From Neoarius graeffei (taxonomy: Eukaryota; Chordata; Actinopteri; Siluriformes; Ariidae), in the NCBI RefSeq assembly GCF_027579695.1, contig NC_083578.1, forward strand, positions 1,578,287 through 1,642,286: a DNA stretch of 64,000 bases. The letters run 5' to 3'. Within the stretch, counting starts at the first letter, position 1, and the number at the start of each line of letters is the position of its first letter. Positions 24,101 to 36,132 of the stretch are shown here, piece after piece. A program made the translations under genes and the position numbers. The notes beneath the pieces are model-generated. The model was not told the origin of the DNA. It was given only the letters and a program-made list of their open reading frames with translations, and did not search any database.

Positions 24101-25912
24101 ACATAGAGTGTTTTGGTAAACTGGGATGTATGGATGCTGTCAGTCCCCACTCGCTTGCTCACTCGAGTTTGTTGACGGTGTAGTGGCTGCTGCTTTATGT
24201 CCCAGGGCTCCCTCATGCCTGTGTTACCTTCTGGCTCTCTCCTTTTAGTTATGCTGTCATAGTTAGTTGCCGGAGTCCCTGCTTGTACTCGGTGCAATAT
24301 GTATACTGTTCATACTTATTCAGGTGACATTGGGCATACCTAACCACCTGTGTTTTCTTTCTCTCCCCCCCCCACCCCAAATCTGTCCCTCTGAGTTACA
24401 TGGAGTCAACAGGAAATCTTTTGGTGGAGACGGTGGGGACCTCGACTGGCTATCGTAGCCTGCAGGGAATCGTCCGTCAGACATTCTGTCGCATGTCCCA
24501 GACCCGGTGAAATGTAACTGAATTGTCTTGGCCAGGCCTAACGGTCCCATCTGCATCTCATCATTGCTGAGGAGTGTGCTCCCATCACCCAATCAAGCAT
24601 CCAGCCAGAGCAGGTCATGATATATTTTTTACCATATTAACATGCCATTGTGCGTCATGCCTGATGTAAAGACTCTCGTCTCTGCGAGCCTACCACACAG
24701 ATTTAATACTTGTCATTTTTAGGGCATACCTAACAACGTGTTTTCTTTCTCTCTCTCTCCCCCCCATCTGTCCCTCTGAGTTACATGTTGATCCTGGGAT
24801 TGAGATGCTGGCCTCTTCTGCCCCTCGGACCTGCTTGATCCATCCTGGTGCCCTGTATCTGGTCGGAGTTTTATCGCCCCACTCCTGTGAAGGACGGCCC
24901 CATGAGGACAGTTGAGGGTTATACCTGTTAAAACTGTTAATATTATAGTCAGGCTGTCTGTTGTTGCCCAAATGAGGATGGGTTCCCTTTTGAGTCTGGT
25001 TCCTCTCGAGGTTTCTTCCTCATGTCGTCTGAGGGAGTTTTTCCTTGCCACCGTCGCCACAGGCTTGCTCATTGGGGATAGATTAGGGATAAAATTAGCT
25101 CATGTTTTAAGTCGTTCAAATTCTGTAAAGCTGCTTTGCGACAATGTTTATTGTTAAAAGCGCTGTACAAATAAACTTGATTTGATTTGATTTGATTTTG
25201 GAGATGCTCAGACCCAGTCATCTAGCCATCACAATTTGGTCCTTGTCAAAGTCACTCAGATCCTTATGCTTGCCTATTTTTCCTGCTTCCAACACATCAA
25301 CTTCAAGAACTGACTGTTCTCTTACTGCCTAATAAACCCCACCCCTTAACAGGTGTCACTGTAATGAGATAATGAATGTTAGTCTATCCACATTCACTGG
25401 ATATGAGCAGTTGTGTGCTCTGATTGGCTACTCTACTACTAGGCCATCAGCTCGTATACCAGAGCATGTTGCTGAACCAACAAAGGACAAAATAAAAACT
25501 ACTCGAAAACAAAACCCCCAAAAATACAAAAAAGCAACAAAATATGGAATAAAAGTATTTGATGATAAGAATGTATCTTTTTATTTTTCAAAAATTATTG
25601 CATTTTTCACAAATTGCTCCTGTCATTTCGCTGGTTTGTTTACATTCTAAGCAGAAATGATTTTGTCAAACATTTCGTATAAAGTTTTTATGGATTGAAT
25701 TCGCAAAAAATAAAAATAAAAATGCTCTGTTTCTCAAAATCCAGTGAATGTGGAGAGAATAAAACAGTTATTCCACTCAATCTTGTCATACACAGATTAT
25801 AGCCAACTCGGTGGTACGCGCCTTGTCAGCTATCAGCTCATGTATGACTCGATTTCGTGGAATAACTGTTAAATATACACTTCACCTGTCAGTGGTTTTC
25901 ATGTTATGGCTA
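21197..25912. mobile_element. Tc1-type inverted-repeat element split by an L2 LINE
   Basis: The left arm (about 21203-21420) and right arm (25199-25394 plus 25878-25912) are reverse complements. Each holds the start of a Tc1-like transposase ([18 protein letters not shown] on the left arm) and a terminal 'cataacatt' block. Both arms carry the 5' end of the same element, giving a foldback copy. The left arm continues to about 21725. Between the arms lies the L2 at 21728-25197, and the right arm is itself interrupted at 25395-25877 by a small AT-rich repeat with an internal 15-bp inverted pair (ccacattcactggat at 25391-25405, its complement near 25740-25755). No transposase open frame survives. 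Confidence 0.7.
21728..25197 (+). mobile_element. L2-type LINE, long copy, one TGA in ORF2
   Basis: This encodes the C-terminal endonuclease end (NGGHTLDLIL, ISDHCLISF) from about 21731 and then a full reverse transcriptase: [65 protein letters not shown]. The C-terminus follows, with [11 protein letters not shown] and WNSLPSNVR. One frame runs 22163-24058. It is joined to the upstream 21731-22150 frame across a single TGA at 22148-22150, where related copies would be expected to have Trp. A 1.1-kb 3' UTR follows and ends in 'gctgtacaaataaa' plus (ttgat)n, typical of fish L2. The 5' end is truncated within the endonuclease. Inserted into the Tc1-type foldback element. Confidence 0.92.
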
Positions 25913-25914
25913 GT

Positions 25915-25948
25915 GTGTGTGTGTATGTGTGTGTGTGTGTGTGTGTGT
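25915..25948. repeat. TG microsatellite
   Basis: An imperfect TG run directly follows the Tc1-type foldback element. Confidence 0.85.
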
Positions 25949-26148
25949 ATAGTAGATGTAGCATGAATAGTGTAGTGAGAAACAGAGAAACAGAATGTAT
26001 TATCAGCTGCACACTATTGGCATTCTCTTAACCAGCTTCATGAGGGAGTCACCTGGAATGCTTTTCAATTAACAGGTGTGTCTCATAAATATATTATGTT
26101 CATTATGTCTTTTTCTTAAATCAAAATAATTAGTTTTCTTTTGTTTCA

Positions 26149-26212
26149 GACATGTAAAAGCTTTTTACCTTTACCTGACATGTTTCGACGGTGTAACTTC
26201 CGTCTTCATCAG
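26149..26212 (-). ncRNA. Hammerhead ribozyme core, left arm of Penelope element
   Basis: On the minus strand: CTGATGA, a 5-bp stem (GACGG/CCGTC) with an 8-base loop, GAAAC, then an ACATGT/ACATGT stem III ending in GTC, the usual cleavage triplet. A convincing stem I was not found within this copy, so self-cleavage would rely on neighbouring sequence. Confidence 0.75.
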
Positions 26213-26785
26213 AGGGTCACCCGGATGTTGGTGTGTGACATGCCTTTATAAACTATGACAGCTACTAGTTCACCCTAAGGACAAAATCGACCAACACAGT
26301 AAATGTAATGTCATATATGAAATACCATGCCTATCATGCAATAAAACCTACATTGGGGAGACAGGAAGGAGTTTTAGCATACGAAAAAAGGAACATAAAA
26401 AGGAATGTGAAAAAGAAACAGAACAGAGACAAACAAGAGCAATAAAAGAAAAAGCTATGCAAGAGAACCTGAAATCAGCAATAACGGACCACTGCAGAAG
26501 GGAAAATCATATAATGGACTGGGACAATGCTCAGATCATACAGCAAGAGAACAACAGATACCACCGTTGGATCAAGGAGTCAATAGAAATCAGAAAGCAT
26601 AGCCCAAGAACAATAAACAAGGAAGAGGGGGCGTACATGCTCTCCCACACCTGGAGCACCGTCCTGAGGGGGCAACACTGACAGCGGGAGGCGTGACCGA
26701 CCTGTCAATATTGACAGGGAGATCACACCTCCGTAACATCAGCTGATTATAAAGGCACGTCACACACCAACATCCGGGTGACCCT

Positions 26786-26849
26786 CTGATGAAGACGGAA
26801 GTTACACCGTCGAAACATGTCAGGTAAAGGTAAAAAGCTTTTACATGTC
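26786..26849 (+). ncRNA. Hammerhead ribozyme core, right arm of Penelope element
   Basis: Inverted twin of the left-arm motif: CTGATGA at 26786-26792, stem II GACGG/CCGTC, GAAAC at 26812-26816, stem III ACATGT pair, GTC at 26847-26849. All invariant hammerhead core bases are present. Confidence 0.75.
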
Positions 26850-26892
26850 TGAAACAAAAGAAAACTAATTATTTTGAACAGGTGTGTCTCAT

Positions 26893-27332
26893 CAGAAGGT
26901 AATTAGTGGACGAGTTTCTTGCCTTCTTAATGCATTTGAGATCAAACAGTAAATAGTAAATAATAAAAATTCATGTAATAAAATAGCTCTATTCCACAAC
27001 TGTAGTAATCCATATTATGTCAAGAAACGAATAACTGAGTAAAGAGAAACGACATCCATCATTACTTAAGACAGAAAGTGACTTTCAATTCATAAAAATA
27101 AAGAAAAAACACTGAATTAGAAGGTGTGTCTAAACTTGACTGGAACTGTACCTAAACTTGTGCAGAATTCAAATAAGTGACTTAGGAACCACTGATTAAA
27201 GTTGCTTAAATGTTCAAAAAATATCACAGCTCCTGGGGTTTAAATTACACTGTATACTATAATATAACATGTTCTACTGGGCTTGTTTTAGTTCAGGTCA
27301 TTAACTTCATAGCTAATAGGCATAGATTAATC
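26893..27332. other. Intergenic AT-rich sequence, nothing recognised
   Basis: No gene or delimited repeat seen. The text at about 26020-26070 and 26893-27150 appears to be one older repeat that the Penelope-like element split. Confidence 0.4.
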
Positions 27333-28592
27333 TACATATGTTTTGTTTGAGGAGAGTCCAGTTGATAGTTGAACCTCGGATTCAGGAGGAACAATGCAGT
27401 TTTCATCCTGATCATGGAACACTGGACCAGCTCTTTACCCTTGCAAGGGTACTGGAGGGTGCATAGGAGTTTGCCCAACCGGTCTACATGTGTTTTGTGG
27501 ACCTGGAGAAGGCTTACGACCGTGTCCTTCGGGGTGCCCTGTGGGGGTGTGCATTGGGAGTATGGGGTTTGGGGCCCACTGCTGTGGGCCATTCGGACCC
27601 TGTATGACCAGAGCAGGAGTTTGGTTTGCCTTGCTGGCAGTAAGTCGGACTTGTTCCCGATGCATGTGGGACTCCACCAGGGCTGCTCTTTGATACCGGT
27701 TCTGTTCATAACTTTTCTAGGCGCAGCCAAGGAGCGGAGTGTGTCCGGTTTGGTGGCATCAGGATCACATCTCTGCTTTTTGTGGATGATGTGGTCCTGT
27801 TGGCTTCATTAATCTGTGACCTACAGCATGCGCTGGGACGGTTTGAAGCTGAGTGTGAAGCGGCTGGGATGAGGATCAGCACCTCCAAGTCCATGGCCAT
27901 GGCGCTCAGCCAGAAACGGGTGGAGTGCCTACTTCAGGTCGGGGGGAGTTGCTACCTCAAGTGGAGGAGTTTAAGTATCTCAGGGTCTTGTTCACAAGTG
28001 AGGGTAAGGGGGGAGCAGGAATTGGACAGACAGATCAGGGCAGCATCAGCAGTGATGTGGACGCTAAACTGGTCTGTTCTGGTGAAGAGAGAGCTGAGAC
28101 AAAAGGCAAAGCTCCCAATTTACTGGTCCATCTACGTTCCCACCCTCACCTATGGTCACGAGTTGTGGGTAGTGACCAAAAGAATGAGATCACAGATACA
28201 CGCGGTCAAAATGAGTTTTGTCCGCAGGGTGGCTGGGCACTCCCTTAGAGACAGGGTGAGAAGCTCGGTCATTTGGGAGAGACTCAGAGTAGAACCGTTG
28301 CTCCTCCACATCAAAAGGAGTCAGTTGAGGTGGTTTGGGCACCTTGTTAGGATGCCCCCTGGACAAGTCCCAGGGGAGGTTCTCTGGGCATGCCCCACCG
28401 AGAGGAGACCCTGGAGCAGACCCAGGACATGCTGGAGAGATTACATCTCTCAGCTGGCCTGGGAATGCCTTGGTATTCCCCCGGAAGAGCTGGTGGAGGT
28501 GGCTGGGAAGAGGGAAGTCTGGGTTGCTCTGTTTAGGCTGCTACCCCCATGACCCAGACCTGGATAAGTGGCAGAAAATGGATGGATCAATG
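27333..28592 (+). mobile_element. Rex3-type (RTE clade) LINE, 5'-truncated
   Basis: Encodes the C-terminal half of a Rex3/RTE reverse transcriptase: VDLEKAYDRVLRGALW (palm), FVDDVVLLAS (the YADD-equivalent motif), ECEAAGMRISTSKS, then YVPTLTYGHELWVVTKR, RRVAGHSLRDRVRSS, LRWFGHLVRMPPG and the family-specific end RDYISQLAWECLGIPPEEL. The longest open part is 27782-28552; upstream the frame is disrupted by shifts and stops. It ends in 'gcagaaaatggatggat', the usual Rex3 tail. Endonuclease domain absent. Confidence 0.92.
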
Positions 28593-30725
28593 TTTTTGTT
28601 TACAACCCTGATTCCAAAAAAGTTGGGACAAAGTACAAATTGTAAATAAAAACGGAATGCAATAATTTACAAATCTCAAAAACTGATATTGTATTCACAA
28701 TAGAACATAGACAACATATCAAATGTCAAAAGTGAGACATTTTGAAATTTCATGCCAAATATTGGCTCATTTGAAATTTCATGACAGCAACACATCTCAA
28801 AAAAGTTGGGACAGGGGCAATAAGAGGCTGGAAAAGTTAAAGGTACAAAAAAGGAACAGCTGGAGGACCAAATTGCAACTCATTAGGTCAATTGGCAATA
28901 GGTCATTAACATGACTGGGTATAAAAAGAGCATCTTGGAGTGGCAGCGGCTCTCAGAAGTAAAGATGGGAAGAGGATCACCAATCCCCCTAATTCTGCGC
29001 CGACAAATAGTGGAGCAATATCAGAAAGGAGTTCGACAGTGTAAAATTGCAAAGAGTGTGAACATATCATCATCTACAGTGCATAATATCATCAAAAGAT
29101 TCAGAGAATCGGGAAGAATCTCTGCGAGTAAGAGTCAAGGACAGAAAACCATACTGGGGACTGTGGCAAAGTGGAAAACTGTTCTGTGGTCAGACGAATC
29201 AAAATTTGAAGTTCTTTATGGAAATCAGGGATGCCGTGTCATTCGGACTAAAGAGAGAAGGACGACCCAAGTTGTTATCAGCGCTCAGTTCAGAAGCCCG
29301 CATCTCTGATGGTATGGGGTTGCATTAGAGCATGTGGCATGGGCAACTTACACATCTGGAAAGACACCATCAATGCTGAAAGGTATATCCAGGTTCTAGA
29401 GCAACATATGCTCCCATCCAGACGACGTCTCTTTCAGGGAAGACCTTGCATTTTCCAACATGACAATGCCAAACCACATACTGCATTAATTACAGCATCA
29501 TGGCTGCGTAGAAGAAGGGTCCGGGTACTGAACTGGCCAGCCTGCAATCCAGATCTTTCACCCATCGAAAAGATTTGGTGCATCATAATACGGAAGATAC
29601 GACAAAAAAGACCTAAGACAGTTGAGCAACTAGAATCCTACATTACACAAGAATGGGTTAACATTCCTATCCCTAAACTTGAGCAACTTGTCTCCTCAGT
29701 CCCCAGACGTTTACAGACTGTTGTAAAGAGAAAAGGGGATGTCTCACAGTGGTAAACATGGCCTTGTCCCAACTTTTTTGAGATGTGTTTTTGTTGTAGG
29801 GACAGTCACATCTCTTCTAAGAACTACAGATCCCATCAACCAATTTCCACGATGACCTACGTCACGCCTAGGTGGGATCACCTACGTCACTTCCTCCATG
29901 ATTCTATAAGTGACCCCCGAAACTTCCAACTCAGCCTCTTTGGTGCTGTGAATCTCGCCACGGACCGGCGCGTTCTACAGACATAAAGAGGCCCACTCAC
30001 CAGAACATCTAAAACCAAGACGTCTGCTTTGCAAGAAAGAATTCAGCGCGCTTTCATTTACCACTGGCCATGGTAAACTTCCAAAATCGCGCGATCTAAC
30101 TCAGATTGAGTTACAACTGGTTTCCTTTCATTTGTTCATTAAGTAATGTTACGACTGCAGCCCAAAGCAGTTAATATAAAGTTAGAAGTGACCGGATTCC
30201 TTCTGACTAAAACGCTGTGCACATTGTTTGATCAGAGACTTTTCCTCACGAACGCTGAAGTTCAGACCAAGAATTCTCTGCTTTTCCATGGAAGCGACCC
30301 ATGTGCTCCAGTGAACTCCAGAAGTTTCGGAACATCTCAGCATAATCTTGCATATAAGCAAGATACTGGAAGTAAGACTGGCATTTTGGGCAAAACTAGT
30401 CTTAGGAATTAGCTTTATGAAGTAGTGTGAATTTAAACTCAGGAACGGTTTAATTGTGCACACTGTAGACACTCAGGGTGTTGAATTGATCATTGTTCTA
30501 TTTTTGTTCTCTCAATTGTGAATAGATAGGCTGTTGCATGCTTTGCTATCCTTTCTAACATCCTTTAATTTCATTATTACACATATTTTGACCTCATCAA
30601 GATTTCAGTGGATTTAGTAATGTTATAAGCTAGTGGAATTAGCTGCTATGGCTAATTCTTTTGTCTCATTAGCATCCAGGGCTAATTCTATTGTCTCAAG
30701 GGACCATGAGGTTGTCACCCTCCCC

Positions 30726-30727
<2 letters not shown>

Positions 30728-30783
<56 letters not shown>
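30728..30783. repeat. CA microsatellite
   Basis: About 28 CA units within the putative solo LTR, with further CA tracts at 30899-30914 and 30940-30974. Open frames over these tracts are artefacts of the repeat. Confidence 0.97.
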
Positions 30784-30786
<3 letters not shown>

Positions 30787-31275
30787 TAGATAACATTCCA
30801 AGCCCTGATTCATTTCAACCTTTACAGCGCATTTTCCCACGCTCAAATTCAAACCCTTTTTGTCTCCTCCTTCCCATACTGCGCAGTCATGTACGGGACA
30901 CACACACACACACACCCATGTGCTCTCTCTCTCCCCTCGCACACACACACAGACACACGCACACACACACACACATATACACACACATATGTATTGCTGA
31001 TCATATTTGAATGTATTCAACTGCTATTACTCATTTTTTTTCCATTGTTATAATAAATTCAATTATTCTGAAAACTGAGATTGTCTGTTTTTGCTGATAT
31101 CCTTGAAGTCATCCAATCTCAAAGAATTCCAAGGTGTATGAGTGCTATTGGCTGTAGTTTGGTAAGTGATACATTATTGCTGCATTGGTAGTGATCATAA
31201 TAATTTGGAATATACCATAATTTAGCTGTTTTGATAATTTATTATTAAGCACCAAAATTAAAGGTATTATTACTG

Positions 31276-31322
31276 AGACTGATTTAATGAGACTGATTTA
31301 ATGAGACTGATTTAATGAGATT
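31276..31322. repeat. Short tandem repeat, 14-bp unit
   Basis: About three and a half copies of gagactgatttaat inside the putative solo LTR. Confidence 0.85.
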
Positions 31323-31566
31323 GATCACTTAGGACCAATCACACCCACATTGTCATGAAATTTAAAATCACCTAATTTTTTTCTTTAAATGATACATTTG
31401 ATATGTCATCCATGTTCTATTCTGAATAAAATATGGAATTTTGAACCTTCCACATCATTGCATTCCATTTTTATTTACAATTTGTACTTTGTCCCAACTT
31501 TTTTGGATTCGGGGTTGTATTATTACCTACAAAATGACAATATTTATGTTTTATATTTGCCTCAGT

Positions 31567-32151
31567 TGTTAGGGTTTTGAACTTGGTTCACTGGTATGAT
31601 AATCCAGCAAACCCCCACTAGGCCACCAGGGGGATGACTCAAATGCAGAGGCGTGAGGTGAAAGTAGAAAAAGTATCAAAAGGTTTATTTACAATATTTA
31701 TACTATTTACAATCTAAGGCAAAAACAAAAGTATAGTCCAAACGCTCAGAAGATAACCAGGAAAAAAAACAAAAGTTCAAAGAAACAAAGAGCCAAAAAA
31801 CCAGAAAAGAAGAGGCAAAAATACAAACGCTCAGAGGATCCAAAATGGTAAACACAAAGTCTAAAAAGTCCAAAAGAAAGCAAAGTACAAAAACCACAAA
31901 GACACGGGCGAGGAAATCGGAACAGAGGTAACTGGAGCTAAACATAACAGCACAAAGACTCCATGACAAGAGGACTGAACTCAGGGGTATAAATACACAA
32001 ACTAATTAAGGACAGGGCAGGGCAGGAAACAGGCAATAAGACAAAAACAAAACACAGAACACAGTGGTGACCTCTAGAGGCCCAAAACAAACATGGCCAG
32101 AAAAGGAAATAACAGTGGCCTCTAGAAGCCAAAACAGTCCCAGTCCTAACA
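31567..32151 (-). repeat. 3' LTR of chromovirus 2
   Basis: A 585-bp LTR, on the minus strand TGTTAGGACTGGG to CCCTAACA. Same family as the LTRs at 46118-46704 and 48119-48692. Confidence 0.85.
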
Positions 32152-35100
32152 GGACACCCCCCCCCCCCCCAGGAGCGTCTTCTGACGTTCCCAGGATGAT
32201 CAGGATGGGCCGAATGGAAGTCCCGACAAAGTTCTTTATCGAGTATGTCCCAAGCTGGGACCCAGCAGCGCTCCTCAGGGCCATAGCCCTCCCAGTCCAC
32301 AAGATATTGGAGGCCCCCGCGAACCCGGCGGGAGTCCAGCAGGCGGCGCACGGTGAACACAGTCTGATCCGAGAAGATGCGGGGGGGCGGGGGTTACTAG
32401 GGGCAGGGGCATACGTGGACGTCAGTACGGGCCGCAACAGGGAAACATGGAATGTGGGGTTGATCCTTAGCATGCGTGGTAACTGGAGCCGGTAGGAGAC
32501 AGGGTTAACACTGCGTATAACCTTGAAGTGGCCAATGTAGCGAGGAGCAAGCTTGCGGTTCTCCACCCACAGCGGAAGGTCCTTGATGGACAGCCAAACC
32601 CGCTGCCCAGGGCGGAAAGTGTGGGAAGGTCTCCTATGGCAGTTGGCCTGAGTCTGGTTGGTACTGGAGGTCTGGATGAGTGTCCTCCTGACCTTGCTCC
32701 AGGTCTTGCGACACTGTCTCATGTAATGGTTGACCGAGGGCACCCCAGCGTCCTCCTCCTGGTCCGGGAACAGAGGTGGCTGGAACCCGAATTGGCATTG
32801 GAACGGTGACAGCTTGGTGGCCGATGACTGCAGGGTGTTGTGGGCGTACTCTGCCCATGGCAGCCAGGTGCTCCACGATGTCGGGTTATCCATAGCCAGG
32901 CCTTGCAGGGTGGTTTCCAGGTCCTGGTTGAGCCTCTCCGTCTGGCCATTGGACTGGGGGTGGAACCCAGAGGAGAGGCTGGCAGTGGCCCCGATGCTCT
33001 TGCAGAAGCCGTGCCATACTCGGGAGGAGAACTGGGGCCCCTGGTCAGAGACGATGTCCTGAGGGAGACCAAAAACTCCGAAGACATGAGTGAACAACAA
33101 TTTAGCAGTGTCAAGGGCAGAGGGGAGTTTGCACAGTGGAATAAAGTGGCAGGCCTTGGAGAATCTGTCCACTATGACCAATATGACAGTGTTACCTTGA
33201 GACTCAGGGAGACCCGTGATGATGTCAACTGCCACGTGGGACCAGGGACGCCGGGGAATAGGCAGAGGATGCAGGAGACCCTGGGGACACTGTCGCAGGT
33301 TCTTGGTTCTGGTGCAGACCTCACAGGACAGGACAAATGACCTCACTTCCTTCCCCATGTTAGGCCACCAGAAGCATCTTTTCAGGAAGTCCAGGGTCCT
33401 CCGAGCTCCCGGGTGGGCGGTGAGAGGGGAAGAGTGACCCCACTGGAGAACCTTGGCCCGGGCTTGACAAGGGATGTACAGGAGGCCCGGTGGCCCCGTC
33501 CCAGGATCAGGGTCCCGGCATTGAGCTTGTCGAATGGTCTCCTCAATACCCCAGCGGACAGGGGCCACAATCCGGGATATAGGGATGATAGGCCCAACTT
33601 CACTCTCCCTGTTGTTGGGCAAGAACAGCCTGGAGAGTGCATCTGGTTTGGTGTTCTTAGAGCCCGGGCAGTATGATAGGGTGAAGCTGAAACGGCTGAA
33701 AAACAAAGCCCACCTAGCCTGTCGTGGGTTCAGCCTCTTGACTTGCTGGAGGTACTCAAGGTTCTTATGGTCCGTCCACACCAGGAATGGATGTTGCGCT
33801 CCCTCCAGCCAGTGCCTCCACTCCTCAAGGGCTCGTTTGACCGCTAGCAGTTCCCGATCCCCCACATCATAGCGGGACTCTGCAGGGCTCAGGTGGTGGG
33901 AGAAGTAAGCGCAGGGGTGCAGCTTCCCTTCCGAGCATTGAGAGAGCACCGCGCCGACACCACTGTCCGAGGCATCCACCTCCACGATGAATGGTTGGGA
34001 GGTGTCCGGGAGAACCAGAATGGGTGCCATGCGAAAGCAGTGTTTTAGGTCATTAAATGCCTCTTCCGCCTGAGGGGACCAGACAAAAGAGCCACCAGTC
34101 CTTTTGGTGAGGTCCGACATAGGTGCAGCTATGGAACTGAAGTTCCTGATGAACTTGCGGTAGAAGTTAGCGAATCCTAAGAACCGCTGAACCTCCTTAA
34201 CGGACTTGGGAGTAGGCCAGTCCCGGACGGCCAGGGTCTTGGCTGGGTCCATCTGGAGTTGCCCCATTCGTATGATAAATCCCAGGAAGGAGACCTCAGG
34301 GACATGAAACTCACATTTCTGGGCTTTAGCAAACAGATTATTCTGCAAGAGTATCTGGAGGACTTGGCGGACATGGTGGCGGTGTTCCTGTCAGGTCTTG
34401 GAGAATATAAGAATGTCATCAAGGTAGACGAAAACGTATAGATTAATCATATCCCTCAAGACGTCATTGATAAGGGCCTGAAAAACAGCTGGTGCATTGG
34501 TGAGTCCGAAGGGCATCACCTGGTACTCGTAGTGCCCTGACGGGGTGTTAAATGTGGTCTTCCACTCGTCTCTCTGTCGGATACGGACGAGGTGATATGC
34601 GTTCCGTAAGTCCAACTTGGTGAAGATGGTGGTGCCTTGGAGCAGGTCGAATGCTGTGGACATCAGCGGAAGGGGATAGCGGTTGCGCACAGTGATCTTG
34701 TTCAGGCCCCTATAATCAACACATGGCCGGAGACCCCCATCCTTCTTGCCGACAAAGAAGAAGCCGGCACCAGCGGGTGAGGTGGAGGGTCGAATGAACC
34801 CAGAGGCCAAGGCTTCCTTGATGTACTCCTCCATGGCCTTGCGTTCTGGCTGAGAGAGGGAGAACAGACGGCCCCGAGGAGGAGTAGTCCCAGGGAGCAA
34901 GTCGATGGCACAGTCGTAGGCGCGGTGCGGAGGAAGAATGGCGGCCCTGCTCTTGCTGAAGACCTCCTTGAGATCCCAGTACTCTGTGGGAACTTGAGAT
35001 AACTCGGTGAGATCAGGGGGCTTGGCAGGAGACACAGGAGAGCTAGAGAGCAGACAAGAGGCATGGCATGCAGGGCCCCATTCCACAACCTGGCTTGTAA

Positions 35101-36132
35101 CCCAGTCTATACGAGGGTTGTGGTGGATAAGCCAAGGAAGACCTAGAATAACTGGGAACTCAGGTGAAGGAATCAGGTGCAGGGATATTTCTTCCTTGTG
35201 ACCTTGAGACTGGAGGAAGACTGGAGAAGTTATTTGGGTGACTCTTCCATCACCTAATGCTTGGCCATCGAGGACAGACACAGACAGTGGGACTTCAAGA
35301 GGCGCAGTCGGGACATTGATGCTTTGGGCGAAGTGGATATCCATAAAGTTTCCAGCCGCCCCTGAGGCTAACAAGGCTTGACAAGAGTGGACGGACTCAC
35401 CCCAGGAGATGGAGACCGGGATGTAGATTCCTTGGCCAGGGAGTCTGGGAGAGAGGGTAGGCCCCATCATAACCCTCCCTCGGCTGGACGGGGCGGTCCT
35501 TTTCCCGAGAGTTCGGGACATGATGCTCGGAAGTTACCAGACTTGCCACAGTAGATGCAGCACTTGTCCCTCCTTCTGCGCTCCCTCTCAGATGCAGAGA
35601 GGCGAGTACGACCCACTTGCATGGGTTCTGGACAGTCACTGGAGGAGGTAGATGGGCTCCAGGTAGAGGGGGGCCAGGGAGGCTCAGTACTTGGTGGCGT
35701 TCTCTAATCCTGTTGTCCAGACAAGTAGAATGTGAGATCAGTGTTTCGAGGTCACTTGGGCATCCGATAGAAGCCAGACCATCTTTGATGGGGTCAGACA
35801 GACCATGGTGGAAGGCTGACCAATCCACTTACTGCTGCAAGTGTCCAGAACAAGATGGCATAGTCTGCGATGCTTCCCCCTTGCCAGATGGATATGAGCT
35901 TTCTGGCTGCGTCTTTACTGATGTCTGCTTGATCGAAGACACGCAGCATCTCCTCAGTAAACAGCTGGAAATCAGAGCACTCAGGTCCCTGTCTCTGCCA
36001 GATAGCAGTAGCCCAGGCTCGCGCCTTACCAGCTAACAAGGTTATCACAAAGGCAATCTTAGGCTGAAGCTCAAAGGTGAGTTGACACTGGGTAAGGAAC
36101 TCTCGACACTCACTGTGCTTGCCGTCATACCT
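31567..36132 (-). mobile_element. Ty3/gypsy chromovirus 2, 5'-truncated
   Basis: Fossil element reading on the minus strand: most of gag (36.1-35.5 kb), protease, reverse transcriptase, RNase H and integrase with long open stretches (35.5-32.4 kb), chromodomain ([16 protein letters not shown] near 32.3 kb) and a 3' LTR. The 5' LTR and gag N-terminus are missing: at 36132 the element passes straight into the 3' flank of the complete alpha gene. A small number of breaks. Same family as the shortened element at 46118-48692, distinct from chromovirus 1. Confidence 0.9.

Larger units (their letters stand above)
26087..26876 (+). mobile_element. Penelope-like element, short copy with inverted arms and GIY-YIG region
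   Basis: Flanked by a perfect 16-bp target duplication, AACAGGTGTGTCTCAT (26071-26086 and 26877-26892). Left arm 26117-26241 and right arm 26757-26879 are reverse complements of about 120 bp. Between them a plus-strand reading from about 26280 to 26680 encodes the C-terminal endonuclease typical of Penelope elements: VIYEIPCLSCNKTYIGETGR followed by FSIRKKEHK, i.e. the GIY-YIG core (here IY and YIG), then a Lys/Glu-rich stretch ending VLRGQH. The reverse transcriptase is absent, so the copy cannot move on its own. Both arms carry a hammerhead ribozyme core, as reported for Penelope pseudo-LTRs. Confidence 0.9.
29795..31349. mobile_element. Putative solo LTR inserted in Tc1 copy
   Basis: A 1555-bp segment running TGTAGGGACA to ACACCCACA, flanked by a 4-bp duplication TTGT (29791-29794, 31350-31353). 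The sister Tc1 copy at 44.4 kb is uninterrupted at this point, proving an insertion. It contains a TATA-like tctataag near 29903 and an AATAAA at about 31053, plus two CA tracts, but no gag/pol coding sequence. TG/CA ends with a short target duplication and promoter/poly(A) signals fit a solo LTR; the family is unknown. Confidence 0.65.
28601..31519 (+). mobile_element. Tc1-type transposon (family T1), internally deleted, split by a solo LTR
   Basis: The ends are 'acaaccctgattccaaaaa' and its inverted partner, flanked by TA (28601-28602 and 31518-31519). The transposase has an HTH region (ILRRQIVEQYQKGVRQCKIAK, SSSTVHNIIKRF). It then jumps from KTILG straight to VAKWKTVLWSDESKF, so about 80 codons present in the sister copy at 37210 are lost. 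The catalytic Asp (WSDES), second Asp (QHDNAKPHT) and Glu region (SPIEKIW) are still recognisable. A frame shift separates the two halves. Inactive. A 1555-bp LTR-like insertion sits near its right end. Confidence 0.92.

Noticed and set aside
24097-25072. Minus-strand frames of 90-117 codons, repeated at 61836-62597
   Set aside because: They lie antisense in the L2 3' UTR and recur only because that UTR is repeated.
30633-31020. Open frames on both strands
   Set aside because: Products of long CA/TG tracts, rich in His-Thr or Val-Cys repeats.
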